Of a stretch of 64,000 nucleotides of DNA, positions 45,611 through 54,117 are shown piece by piece; the stretch's first letter is position 1; each line of letters begins with the position of its first letter. The stretch comes from Micromonospora zamorensis (GTDB lineage: Bacteria > Actinomycetota > Actinomycetes > Mycobacteriales > Micromonosporaceae), in the NCBI RefSeq assembly GCF_900090275.1, contig NZ_LT607755.1, positions 3,410,001 through 3,474,000 of the forward strand. Direction: 5' to 3'. Under the pieces are notes generated by a model. It was not told the DNA's origin and did no database searches. It worked only from the letters and a program-made list of their open reading frames with translations. Position numbers and translations under genes: made by a program.

Positions 45611-46408
45611 TCAGTTCGGTTGGAGCTGACCAACGGGGTGCTCGACGAAGGTCCGGTAACGGCGCAGCTCCCAGAACAGCCAGCCGATGCTGATGATCGC
45701 CAACACGACGAAGACCAACGAGCCGGAGAACGTGTCCCAGAGGGTGTGCAGGACCACGACACCCAGGAACGTACCGATGAACCCGATGAGCCGGCCGACG
45801 CTCGGGCTGGCCAACAGCGCCCACAACGCGCCGGCGGTGAGCCCGGTCCAGGCGGTGTGACCGGCGGGCGCGGTCAGACCACGGACGAACAGCGTCTGCT
45901 CCACCGCACCGATGTTGCCCTGCGAGCTCAGCAGCGCGCTGAAGGCGTAGCCCATCGTCTCCAGCGCGGCGAACCCCATGCCGGCGGCGATGCCGATGAT
46001 CAGCCCGTCGGAGGGCACCCGGCGGCGACGCTGGGCCACCACCGTGAACAGCAGGACCACCGGGACGATCAGCTTCGCCGACTCCTCGATCAGCGCGACG
46101 AACAGCATCGGCAGGGTGCCGAGCCCGCGCAGGGTGTCGTACTCCAGCGTGCCGGCGACCACAGTGCCGATCACACCACCGAAGAACGCCGACGTCACCA
46201 GCACCGACGCCGGCACCTGCCATCGCCCGGTGCGAGCCTGCGCGAACGTCAGGAACGTCAGCGGCACCAGCGTCGCCCCGAGCAGGATCAACGCCGGTAC
46301 GAAATTCGGGTTCTTGGTGCTGACCAGGGTCCGCAGCACCGCCAGGTAAAGGATCAGCCCGACGACGAGCACTCCGACCCACGCCCACCGGCGCCAACGA
46401 TCACCCAT
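45611..46408 (-). CDS. PrsW-family intramembrane metalloprotease
   Basis: 265 residues with about eight membrane spans. The conserved PrsW motifs are all present: LIEESAKLIVP (the EExxK motif) near residue 107, GFAALETMGYAF, GHTAWTG and LHTLWD, which supply the metal-binding Glu and His residues. In Bacillus PrsW cleaves an anti-sigma factor, but no anti-sigma gene is adjacent here. The family also includes many uncharacterised members, so the substrate is open. Its terminator separates it from the formate dehydrogenase operon downstream. Confidence 0.87.
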   Translation of the reverse strand: MGDRWRRWAWVGVLVVGLILYLAVLRTLVSTKNPNFVPALILLGATLVPLTFLTFAQARTGRWQVPASVLVTSAFFGGVIGTVVAGTLEYDTLRGLGTLPMLFVALIEESAKLIVPVVLLFTVVAQRRRRVPSDGLIIGIAAGMGFAALETMGYAFSALLSSQGNIGAVEQTLFVRGLTAPAGHTAWTGLTAGALWALLASPSVGRLIGFIGTFLGVVVLHTLWDTFSGSLVFVVLAIISIGWLFWELRRYRTFVEHPVGQLQPN

Positions 46409-46517
46409 ACGGCGCAGTCTGGCGGATCCAGGTTACGAAGAACAGCCACGGAGTTGAGATCCTGACGACGACGCAGGGGCACACTGCCTGCGTCTTGATC
46501 ACCTACGATCTGCCCCC

Positions 46518-47222
46518 ATGCGTCGCATAGCACGGTCCCTGGCACTCACACTCCTGCTGGTCCTGTCCACCTGCGCCTCGAAGCCTGAGGTTGCCGGGGA
46601 CGTGGCGTTGACCGTCTTCCTGGACAACGACGCGACGGCGACGCAGAGAGAGGCCGTGCAGCAACGGCTCCGGTCGATGCCAAGTGTCGAAGGCGTGGCT
46701 CTCGAAACCCGCGAACAGGTGCACGAGCGCTTCAAGGTCGATTTCAAGGACCAACCCGACCTGCTGGCGGACCTCAAGCCGGAGTACGCGCCAGAGCTCG
46801 TCCACGCCACTGTCACCGACTCTCTGATCGCCGAAGCGATCGAGGCGGTGATGACCGAGGTCGACGGCGTCGATGAGGTGGCGCTCCGGATCGCCGACGT
46901 CGACCCCCGGCCTTCGTGGATCGGGATCATCGTTCGGTTGAAATCCTCGGCGACCAGCGAGCAACGGGCCGCCATCCAGGACGCCGTCCGTGGACTGCCA
47001 CACGCGAAGTCGGTCGGGTTCGAGGACCGCGACGCCGCGTACGAGCGCCTACGCAAGCGGTGCCAGGGCAAGGGCGACCTCACCGCGCAGCTCAAACCGC
47101 CGATGCCGCACGAGTCGTGGCGGTTCGAGCATCCCCTCAACGGCACGGGATCCGGAGTGTCACATCTGATGGACCTCGACGGAGTAGACGGCATCAAACT
47201 GGTTCCCGTCGAGATGCTGTAA
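46518..47222 (+). CDS. Exported protein with two tandem FtsX extracellular-like domains
   Basis: 234 residues. The N-terminus (MRRIARSLALTLLLVLSTCA) is a signal peptide; Cys19 may be lipidated, though LSTC is a weak lipobox. Two repeats follow: residues about 29-100 (VALTVFLDNDATATQREAVQ, ALETREQVHERFKVDFKDQP) and about 118-190 (IGIIVRLKSSATSEQRAAIQ, FEDRDAAYERLRKRCQGK). Both match the pattern of the FtsX extracellular domain: a short beta strand, a helix over x-Q-x-x-A, a valine strand, then K/E-x-x-Y-x-R-F. FtsX uses that domain to activate wall hydrolases; no permease or FtsE is encoded here. It may therefore be a decoy or scaffold for such hydrolases, which is inference. Confidence 0.78.
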   Translation: MRRIARSLALTLLLVLSTCASKPEVAGDVALTVFLDNDATATQREAVQQRLRSMPSVEGVALETREQVHERFKVDFKDQPDLLADLKPEYAPELVHATVTDSLIAEAIEAVMTEVDGVDEVALRIADVDPRPSWIGIIVRLKSSATSEQRAAIQDAVRGLPHAKSVGFEDRDAAYERLRKRCQGKGDLTAQLKPPMPHESWRFEHPLNGTGSGVSHLMDLDGVDGIKLVPVEML

Positions 47223-47233
47223 CGCCCTGCATG

Positions 47234-47304
47234 CCAGTGATCGTTGGCAGCTGAGCAGCTCGACACGCCGAGCATCGCACTGCTGAGCTGCCAACGATCA
47301 CTGG
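47234..47304. terminator. Long bidirectional hairpin between convergent genes
   Basis: Two 25-base arms (47234-47258 and 47280-47304, starting CCAGTGATCGTTGGCAGCT) pair with a single mismatch; the 21-base loop has its own CTCG/CGAG stem. It lies between the convergent FtsX-like and ASCH genes. It is longer than an ordinary terminator and may be a mobile palindromic repeat. Confidence 0.65.
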
Positions 47305-47336
47305 CCCGGAGGCCAGCCGACCACTGCGCCGGCTGG

Positions 47337-47756
47337 TCAGACGACCTGCGCCAGCCGGAAGCGCTCGGCTACCACCAGGGTGTCGTCGTCGACGGTGAAG
47401 CCGGGGTCGCCCAACTCGGCGCGCACCTCAGCGCTGTGCCAGAACGCCTCGTGCCCCGCGCGCCACTGCGCCACCGACTCGTCGCCCTCGCCCTCATCCA
47501 GGGCGTGTTGCAGGTCGACGTCGCCGAGCCGGACCACCCGTACGTCCGTCAGCTCGATGACCGCGACGCGCCGCCCGTCGGAGTCCACCACCGCGGACAG
47601 TTGGCCCACCTCGGGCAGCGGCTCGTTCGCGCGCTCGTACCCGATCAGCAGGCCGGTCGTCGAGGTCTTCGCGCCGGAGAGGATCGCGGCGACGAGGCTG
47701 TCGCGCAGCGGACCCGGGAACGCGAACTCGGCCAGCGGAAGATCATCGAGTTCCAT
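47337..47756 (-). CDS. ASCH-domain protein
   Basis: 139 residues from ATG 47756. It begins MELDDLPLAEFAFPGPLRDSL and shows the ASCH features ILSGAKTSTTGLLIGYE (with the GxKxxTxR-like block) and VIELTDVRVVRLGDVD. ASCH folds bind RNA or modified nucleosides; E. coli YqfB hydrolyses N4-acetylcytidine, but this protein is of a longer actinobacterial group whose substrate is not known. No ribosome-binding site precedes the ATG, so it may be leaderless; an ATG further upstream (MSPRACRRR...) has AGAGGA and is an alternative. Divergent from the NUDIX gene. Confidence 0.8.
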   Translation of the reverse strand: MELDDLPLAEFAFPGPLRDSLVAAILSGAKTSTTGLLIGYERANEPLPEVGQLSAVVDSDGRRVAVIELTDVRVVRLGDVDLQHALDEGEGDESVAQWRAGHEAFWHSAEVRAELGDPGFTVDDDTLVVAERFRLAQVV

Positions 47757-47833
47757 CAGCGGAGGGTACGCGATCCGGCGTCCCGCGAGGCGACGCCGTC
47801 GACAAGCTCGGGGCGACATGGCACGGTCCTCTG

Positions 47834-48232
47834 GTGGCAACCTATGGCGTCGCTCTCGTGCTGCTGGTCGATCCGTCGGGCGCGGTGCTGCTTCAGCACC
47901 GCGATGAGGACGCGCCCGCGTCGCCGGGTCAGTGGAGTCTGCCGGGTGGCCACATCGAGCCCGGTGAGTCACCGGAGGAGGCGGCCCGCCGCGAGCTGCT
48001 GGAGGAGACGGGCCTGACAGCGGGTGAACTGCATCCACTGTGGAGCGGCCCGCGCCCGTACGAACCCGGCTTTCCCCACACCGTCACCGTTCACGTGTTT
48101 CGGGGCACCACCACGGCCCGGCAGGAGGACGTGGTTATCGGTGAGGGGCAGGCCATGGTGTTCGTCCCCCGGGACCAGGTGCTCGACCGTGAGCTGGCGG
48201 TCTCCGCGGCGCTGGTCCTGCGCATGATCTAG
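47834..48232 (+). CDS. NUDIX hydrolase
   Basis: 132 residues from GTG 47834. The Nudix box is complete: GGHIEPGESPEEAARRELLE continuing ETGL, with the REL and EE metal ligands in place. Family members hydrolyse nucleoside diphosphates linked to another group, such as oxidised dNTPs or sugar nucleotides. The exact substrate cannot be inferred. There is no clear ribosome-binding site. Its stop is 2 bases from the stop of the convergent XdhC-family gene. Confidence 0.88.
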   Translation: MATYGVALVLLVDPSGAVLLQHRDEDAPASPGQWSLPGGHIEPGESPEEAARRELLEETGLTAGELHPLWSGPRPYEPGFPHTVTVHVFRGTTTARQEDVVIGEGQAMVFVPRDQVLDRELAVSAALVLRMI

Positions 48233-48234
48233 CG

Positions 48235-49308
48235 TCAGGTGTGGTGGATCGGGGTCGCCAGGTCGCTGAGCGGCCGGCCCGAGCCGCCCCAGGCCTGCGC
48301 GGTAATCTCGGCGGCGATCGCCACGGCCGTCTCCTCGGGTGTCCGCGCACCCAGGTCCAGCCCGATCGGTGAACAGAGCCGGGCCAGCGCGGCCTCGCTC
48401 ACGCCCGCCTCGCGGAGCCGGCGCATCCGGTCGTCGTGTGCGCGGCGGCTGCCCATCGCGCCGATGTAGCGGGCGGGTGTGCGCAGTGCGACCTGGAGCA
48501 GCGGCACGTCGAACTTGGGGTCGTGGGTCAGCACGCAGAGCACCGTGCGGTCGTCGACGGTCGTCGACTCCAGGTACGCGTGCGGCCACTGCACCACGAG
48601 GTCGTCCGCGTCCGGAAAGCGCGCGCGGGTGGCGAACACCGGGCGGGCGTCGCAGACCGTGACGTGGTAGCCGAGGAACCTGCCGATCCGGGCCATCGCG
48701 GCGGCGAAGTCGATCGCGCCGAAGATGATCATCCGGGGTGGTGGCACGTACGACTGGACGAACACCGCCACGTCGTCGCCACGCTGCTCCCCCCGCCGGC
48801 CCAGGTGGATCGTGCCGGTGGCACCGAGGGCGAGCATGCCCCGCGCCTGCCGGGCGGCCGCGTCGTCCAGGTCGGGTGCGCCGAGGCTGCCGGCGATCCG
48901 GTCGGGCCAGATCACCAATTGGGCGTTCTCCACAGATGCGGTGGCGACCGGCCGGCCGTCGGAGATCGCGGCGAGCACCTCGTCGGTCTCGGTCATCGCG
49001 ACGCCGGGCTGCACCAGGACCTGGATCGTGCCGCCGCAGGTCAAACCGACGTCGAACGCGTCGTCGTCGCTGACACCGAAGGTCTGGGTCTGGGCAGTTC
49101 CGGTCTCCAGCGCCGTCCGGCACATCTCGTAGACGGTGCCCTCGACGCAGCCACCGGAGATGCTGCCCAGCACCTCGCCGTGTGCAGAGACGGCCATCGC
49201 CGCCCCGGGTTGCCGGGGCGCGGACTGCCAGGTCCGCACGACGGTCGCGACGGCGAACACGACGCCGGCCGAACGCCAGGTCGTCAGCCCGTCGACGATG
49301 TCCCGCAT
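48235..49308 (-). CDS. XdhC/CoxI-family molybdenum hydroxylase maturation protein
   Basis: 357 residues from ATG 49308. The N-terminal XdhC domain has GSISGGCVEGTVYE and DVGLTCGGTIQVLV, whose Cys residues are typical of the family. The C-terminal Rossmann part includes MIIFGAIDFAAAMARIGRFL and ARYIGAMGSRRAH. XdhC binds molybdenum cofactor and helps sulfurate it before insertion into xanthine or CO dehydrogenase. It is divergent from coxM, with a perfect palindrome in between, and a shorter XdhC-like protein is encoded inside the cox operon. This full-length copy probably serves the CO dehydrogenase. Confidence 0.88.
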   Translation of the reverse strand: MRDIVDGLTTWRSAGVVFAVATVVRTWQSAPRQPGAAMAVSAHGEVLGSISGGCVEGTVYEMCRTALETGTAQTQTFGVSDDDAFDVGLTCGGTIQVLVQPGVAMTETDEVLAAISDGRPVATASVENAQLVIWPDRIAGSLGAPDLDDAAARQARGMLALGATGTIHLGRRGEQRGDDVAVFVQSYVPPPRMIIFGAIDFAAAMARIGRFLGYHVTVCDARPVFATRARFPDADDLVVQWPHAYLESTTVDDRTVLCVLTHDPKFDVPLLQVALRTPARYIGAMGSRRAHDDRMRRLREAGVSEAALARLCSPIGLDLGARTPEETAVAIAAEITAQAWGGSGRPLSDLATPIHHT

Positions 49309-49339
49309 GGCCGCACGATCCGCGAGCCCGGGCCGCACC

Positions 49340-49379
49340 GTCAACGGCGACCTAAGCAACTGCTTAGGTCGCCGTTGAC
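49340..49379. repeat. Perfect 40-bp palindrome in the cox divergent promoter region
   Basis: GTCAACGGCGACCTAAGCA (49340-49358), AC, then its exact reverse complement (49361-49379). It lies between the start codons of the xdhC gene (49308, leftward) and coxM (49427, rightward). It could be an operator for a dimeric regulator such as the LysR protein at 57573, a cruciform or attenuator, or an inserted palindromic repeat. Confidence 0.85.
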
Positions 49380-49426
49380 TTTGGTCACCGTCGGGCAGAG
49401 ATTTTGCCGGACTGCGGAGGTACGAC

Positions 49427-50299
49427 ATGCAGGTGCCGGCACCGTTCGAGTACGAGCGAGCCACCAGTGTGGACCATGCGATCAGCCTTCTGGAGCATCG
49501 CGGCGGCACCGCCCGCCTGATCGCCGGCGGGCACAGCCTGCTGCCGATGATGAAGCTCCGGCTGGCCAACTTCGACTATCTGATCGACATCAACGACCTG
49601 CACGCCGAGCTGGGCTACGTCGAGACGGGCCCGGACGAGGTTCGCATCGGGGCGCTGACCCGCCATCGGGAGCTGCTCGAATCCCCCGTGCTGGGGGCGG
49701 CGTTCCCCATCTTCGCCGACGCCGAACGGGTGATCGCCGACCCGGTGGTGCGCAACCGGGGCACGCTGGGCGGCTCGCTCTGCCAGGCCGACCCGTCCGA
49801 GGACCTCTCGGCGGTGTGCACGACCCTGGACGCGCGGTGCGTGATCCGGGGTCCGGGCGGCGCGGAGCGGGTCGTGTCGATGGAGGACTTCCACGTCGGG
49901 CCGTACGAGACGGCCGTCGCGGACGACGAGATCCTGGTCGAGATCCGGCTACCAGTGCGGCCCGGCTGCGGCAGCGCGTACGCCAAGGTCGAGCGCCGGG
50001 CCGGCGACTGGGCCGTGGTGTCGGCCGGCGCGGCGGTGTGGCTCGACGGCGGCGTGATCGTCGACGCCCGGGTCGGGCTCGCGGCGGTCGGCCCCAACAC
50101 GACGGGCATCCCGGAGATCTCGGCCGCGTTGCGCGGGCAGGAACCCTCGGAGGGGCTCTACGAGCAGGCCGGGGCCATCGCGGCGCGCAGCTGCGACCCG
50201 GTGACCGACCAGCGCGGCAGCGCGGACTACAAGCGGCATCTGGCCGCCGAGCTGACCAGGCGGACCCTGCGCCGGGCCGTCGAACGGGCGAGGAGCTGA
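49427..50299 (+). CDS. coxM: CO dehydrogenase medium (FAD) subunit
   Basis: 290 residues from ATG 49427, with GGAGG 6 bases upstream. FAD-binding motifs are AGGHSLLPMMKLRLA near residue 33 and RNRGTLGGSLCQADPS near 111, as in CoxM/CutM. It passes electrons from the iron-sulfur subunit to the acceptor. It is the first gene of the cox operon; coxS follows after 2 bases. Confidence 0.93.
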   Translation: MQVPAPFEYERATSVDHAISLLEHRGGTARLIAGGHSLLPMMKLRLANFDYLIDINDLHAELGYVETGPDEVRIGALTRHRELLESPVLGAAFPIFADAERVIADPVVRNRGTLGGSLCQADPSEDLSAVCTTLDARCVIRGPGGAERVVSMEDFHVGPYETAVADDEILVEIRLPVRPGCGSAYAKVERRAGDWAVVSAGAAVWLDGGVIVDARVGLAAVGPNTTGIPEISAALRGQEPSEGLYEQAGAIAARSCDPVTDQRGSADYKRHLAAELTRRTLRRAVERARS

Positions 50300-50301
50300 G
50301 C

Positions 50302-50850
50302 ATGCAGGTCACCATGACCGTCAACGACGTCGAGGTCACCCGGGAGATCGAGGCCCGGCTGCTGCTGGTGCACTTCCTGCGGGACGTGCTCGGTCTGACC
50401 GGCACGCACTGGGGCTGCGACACCAGCAACTGCGGCACCTGCGTGGTCTGGTTGGACGGCGAGCCGGTGAAGTCGTGCACCGTGCTCGCGGCGATGGCCG
50501 GCGGCCACCAGGTGCGTACCGTCGAGGGTCTCGCCAAGGGCGCCGAGCTGGACCCGATCCAGCAGGGTTTCATGCAGTGCCACGGCCTCCAGTGCGGCTT
50601 CTGCACGCCGGGGATGATGATGACCGCGCGGGCGCTGCTCGACCGCAACCCCGACCCGAGTGAGACGGAGATCCGGGAGGCGATCTCGGGTCAGATCTGC
50701 CGGTGCACGGGTTACGCCACCATCGTCCGCTCGGTCCGCTGGGCCGCCGTGGCCGAGGCGCAGGCCGCGGCCCAGGTCACCGAGACCACCGAATCGACCG
50801 AGGCCGGCGAGATCGACAACGCCGGCCAGCCCGCGGAGGCCGTCGCATGA
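50302..50850 (+). CDS. coxS: CO dehydrogenase small (2Fe-2S) subunit
   Basis: 182 residues from ATG 50302. The plant-type cluster is CDTSNCGTCVVWLDG then C in VKSCTVLA, and the second cluster is CGFCTPGMMM with CRCTGYATIV. These are the two 2Fe-2S centres of xanthine oxidase-family enzymes. A 35-residue Thr/Glu/Ala-rich C-terminal tail (TETTESTEAGEID) goes beyond the usual end. It overlaps coxL by four bases (ATGA). Confidence 0.93.
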   Translation: MQVTMTVNDVEVTREIEARLLLVHFLRDVLGLTGTHWGCDTSNCGTCVVWLDGEPVKSCTVLAAMAGGHQVRTVEGLAKGAELDPIQQGFMQCHGLQCGFCTPGMMMTARALLDRNPDPSETEIREAISGQICRCTGYATIVRSVRWAAVAEAQAAAQVTETTESTEAGEIDNAGQPAEAVA

Positions 50851-53237
50851 CCACCGTGCACGAGCGCGTGGACACGTTCCACGACAACGACCAGAAACCC
50901 GTCGGGTACGGCCGGATGCTGCGCAAGGAGGACCCGCGCTTCCTGCGGGGTCGCGGCCGGTACGTCGACGACGTCCAACTGCCCGGCATGCTGCACCTCG
51001 CGATCCTCCGGTCGCCGGTGGCGCACGCCCGCATCGTCAGCATCGACACGAGCGCCGCCGAGGCGTCGCCCGGGGTGAAGGCGGTGGTGACCGGGGCTGC
51101 CCTGGCTGCGCAGAACCTGGCCTGGATGCCGACCCTCTCCAACGACGTGCAGGCCGTCCTCGCCACCGACAAGGTGCGTTTCCAGGGCCAGGAGGTCGCG
51201 TTCGTCCTCGCCGAGGACCGGTACGCGGCCCGCGACGCGCTGGAGCTGATCGACGTCGAGTACGACGTCCTCGACCCGGTGATCGACGCACGTCGCGCGT
51301 TGGAGCCGGACGCCCCGGTGATCCGCGACGACCTGGACGGCAAGACGAACAACCACTGCTTCGACTGGGAGACCGGCGACGAGGCGGCCACCGAGGCGGT
51401 CTTCGCCCGCGCCGACGTCGTGGTCAGCCAGGACCTCGTCTACCCCCGGGTGCACCCGGCGCCCATGGAGACGTGCGGGGCGGTCGCCGACTACGACGCC
51501 GTCGACGGCAAGCTGCGGCTCTGGTCGACCACCCAGGCGCCGCACGCGCACCGCACCCTCTATGCCATCGTGGCGGGCCTGCCCGAGCACAAGATCCAGG
51601 TGATCGCGCCGGACATCGGCGGCGGGTTCGGCAACAAGGTGCCGATCTACCCCGGGTACGTCTGCGCGATCGTCGCCTCGATCGTCACCGGCAAGCCGGT
51701 GAAGTGGATGGAGGACCGCTCGGAGAACCTGATCAGCACCGGTTTCGCCCGCGACTACATCATGCGCGGGGAGATCGCGGCGACCCGCGACGGTCGGATC
51801 CTCGGCATCCGCACCAACGTGCTGGCCGACCACGGCGCGTTCAACGGCACCGCCGCCCCGGTGAAGTACCCGGCCGGCTTCTTCGGGGTGTTCACCGGCA
51901 GCTACGACATCGAGGCCGCGTACTGCAAGATGACGGCGGTCTTCACCAACAAGGCGCCCGGCGGTGTCGCGTACGCGTGCTCGTTCCGGATCACCGAGGC
52001 GGTCTACCTGGTCGAGCGGATCGTCGACTGCCTCGCCGACGAACTCGGCATGGACCCGGCCGAGCTGCGGCTGAAGAACTTCATCCAGCCGGAGCAGTTC
52101 CCGTACACGACGAAGACCGGCTGGGTGTACGACTCGGGCAACTACGAGCCGACGATGCGGCTGGCGATGGAGATGGCCGGCTACGACGAGTTGCGCCGCG
52201 AGCAGGCGGAGAAGCGGGCCCGGGGCGAGCTGATGGGCATCGGCATCGCGTTCTTCACCGAGGCCGTCGGCGCCGGGCCGCGCAAGGACATGGACATTCT
52301 CGGGCTGGGCATGGCCGACGGCTGCGAGCTGCGCGTCCACCCGACCGGAAAGGCCGTGGTACGCCTCAGCGTCCAGTCGCAGGGTCAGGGGCACGAGACG
52401 ACGTTCGCGCAGATCGTCGCCGAGGAGATCGGGATTCCACCGTCGGACATCGAGGTGCTGCACGGCGACACCGACAACACCCCGTTCGGCCTCGGCACGT
52501 ACGGCAGCCGGTCGACGCCCGTCTCAGGCGCCGCTGCGGCTCTGGTGGCCCGGAAGGTCCGCGACAAGGCGCGGATCATCGCCTCGGGGATGCTGGAGGT
52601 GTCGGTGGCCGACCTGGAGTGGGAGAAGGGCGCGTTCCACGTCGCGGGCGACCCGGGCAGGTCCGTCACCATCCAGGACATCGCCATGCGCGCGCACGGC
52701 GCGGGTGACCTGCCCGAGGGCATCGAGGGTGGGTTGGAGGCGCAGATCTGCTACAACCCGTCGAACCTGACCTACCCGCACGGCGCGTACATCTGCGTGG
52801 TGGACATCGACCCCGGCACCGCGCAGGTGAAGGTCCGACGGTTCATCGCGGTCGACGACTGCGGCACCCGGATCAACCCGATGATCATCGAGGGGCAGGT
52901 GCACGGAGGGCTGACCGACGGGGTCGGCATGGCCCTGATGGAGATGATCGCGTTCGACGAGGACGGCAACTGCCTCGGTGCGTCCCTGATGGACTATCTG
53001 ATCCCGACGTCCCTCGAAGTGCCCGACTGGGAGACCGGGTTCACCGTGACGCCGTCGCCACACCACCCGATCGGCGCGAAGGGCGTGGGCGAGTCCGCGA
53101 CGGTGGGGTCGCCACCCGCGATCGTCAACGCGGTCATCGACGCCCTGAAGCCCTTCGGCGTACGCCATGCCGACATGCCGCTGACGCCGTCGCGGGTCTG
53201 GGACGCGATGCGCGGCCAGGCCCGGCCGCCGATCTGA
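50847..53237 (+). CDS. coxL: Form I CO dehydrogenase large (Mo-Cu) subunit
   Basis: 796 residues from ATG 50847. The form I active-site loop AYACSFR is present with Cys378, the Cu-bound residue of true aerobic CO dehydrogenases; form II proteins have AYRGAGR instead. The catalytic Glu749 lies in GVGESATVG. It oxidises CO to CO2 with water, sending electrons to the respiratory chain. The surrounding coxDEG maturation genes support real CO oxidation rather than another hydroxylase. It lies 9 bases before the XdhC-YHS gene. Confidence 0.95.
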   Translation: MTTVHERVDTFHDNDQKPVGYGRMLRKEDPRFLRGRGRYVDDVQLPGMLHLAILRSPVAHARIVSIDTSAAEASPGVKAVVTGAALAAQNLAWMPTLSNDVQAVLATDKVRFQGQEVAFVLAEDRYAARDALELIDVEYDVLDPVIDARRALEPDAPVIRDDLDGKTNNHCFDWETGDEAATEAVFARADVVVSQDLVYPRVHPAPMETCGAVADYDAVDGKLRLWSTTQAPHAHRTLYAIVAGLPEHKIQVIAPDIGGGFGNKVPIYPGYVCAIVASIVTGKPVKWMEDRSENLISTGFARDYIMRGEIAATRDGRILGIRTNVLADHGAFNGTAAPVKYPAGFFGVFTGSYDIEAAYCKMTAVFTNKAPGGVAYACSFRITEAVYLVERIVDCLADELGMDPAELRLKNFIQPEQFPYTTKTGWVYDSGNYEPTMRLAMEMAGYDELRREQAEKRARGELMGIGIAFFTEAVGAGPRKDMDILGLGMADGCELRVHPTGKAVVRLSVQSQGQGHETTFAQIVAEEIGIPPSDIEVLHGDTDNTPFGLGTYGSRSTPVSGAAAALVARKVRDKARIIASGMLEVSVADLEWEKGAFHVAGDPGRSVTIQDIAMRAHGAGDLPEGIEGGLEAQICYNPSNLTYPHGAYICVVDIDPGTAQVKVRRFIAVDDCGTRINPMIIEGQVHGGLTDGVGMALMEMIAFDEDGNCLGASLMDYLIPTSLEVPDWETGFTVTPSPHHPIGAKGVGESATVGSPPAIVNAVIDALKPFGVRHADMPLTPSRVWDAMRGQARPPI

Positions 53238-53247
53238 GGGAGCCGAG

Positions 53248-54114
53248 ATGACCACCATCGCGGAGCGCGCCCGGGAGCTGACCGACACCCGGGAGCCGTT
53301 CGTCCACGCCACAGTGGTCCGCGCCCAGGACCCGACGTCGGCCCGGCCGGGCGACGCCGCGGTGATCCGGTCCGACGGCTCGATCGAGGGCTTCGTGGGC
53401 GGGGTGTGCGCCGAGAGTTCGGTGCGCGCGGCGGCGCTCGACACCCTGCGCGACGGGACCGCCCTGCTGCTGCGGGTGCTGCCGGAGGGCGCGGTCCCGT
53501 TCCCGGACACCCCTGGGGCGCGGGTGGTGGTCAACCCGTGCCACTCCGGTGGGGCGATCGAGGTCTTCCTCCGACCGATGCTGCCGGCGCCGGCTCTGCG
53601 TGTCGTCGGCAGCACGCCGATCAGCGCGGCGGTGGCCAACCTCGCCGCGTTCCTCGACTTCGACGTCGTCGCGGCCGACGACTGCGCCGGCTGCACCGCT
53701 GTCGTCGTGGCCGGGTTGGGCAAGGGCGAGCAGGAGGCGATCCGGGCCGCGCTGGACGCCGGCGTCGGGTTCATCGCGCTGGTGGCCAGCGGCAGGCGCG
53801 GCGCGGCCCTGCTCGACGAGCTGGGTTTGACCGACGAGGAGCGCGCCCGCGTCCACTCGCCAGCGGGTGTGGACATCGGCGCGCGTACGCCGGCCGAGAT
53901 CGCCCTGTCGATCATGGCTGAGGTGGTCCGGGCGATCCGGGTGGACGGGTTGACCCCGGCCTCCGGCGCGCCGGCCGCTCGACCCCAGCAGGCCGTCGAC
54001 CCGGTGTGCGGGATGACAGTGCTGGTCGGGCCGGAGACGCCGCACGCGCGGGTCGACGGGCAGGACTTCTGGTTCTGCTGCGCCGGCTGCCTCGCGAGTT
54101 ACACGGCGGCGTAG
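53248..54114 (+). CDS. XdhC/CoxF-like maturation protein fused to a YHS-like Cys domain
   Basis: 288 residues. The first 230 are XdhC-like (IEGFVGGVCAESSVRAAAL with the family Cys; DIGARTPAEIALSIMAE at the end). The last 45 form a YHS-type metal domain: VDPVCGMTVLVGPETPHARV followed by FWFCCAGCLASY. YHS domains bind copper or other metals in P-type ATPases and related proteins. As the CO dehydrogenase centre holds Mo and Cu, a joint role in cofactor sulfuration and copper insertion is a reasonable inference. It lies in the operon between coxL and the mocA-like gene. Confidence 0.87.
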   Translation: MTTIAERARELTDTREPFVHATVVRAQDPTSARPGDAAVIRSDGSIEGFVGGVCAESSVRAAALDTLRDGTALLLRVLPEGAVPFPDTPGARVVVNPCHSGGAIEVFLRPMLPAPALRVVGSTPISAAVANLAAFLDFDVVAADDCAGCTAVVVAGLGKGEQEAIRAALDAGVGFIALVASGRRGAALLDELGLTDEERARVHSPAGVDIGARTPAEIALSIMAEVVRAIRVDGLTPASGAPAARPQQAVDPVCGMTVLVGPETPHARVDGQDFWFCCAGCLASYTAA

Positions 54115-54117
54115 CCC

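Noticed and set aside
48436..50301. Upstream extension of the coxS frame to an 804-codon protein
   Set aside because: The extra part overlaps xdhC in antisense and coxM in another frame; the ATG at 50302 starts the conserved ferredoxin-like domain.
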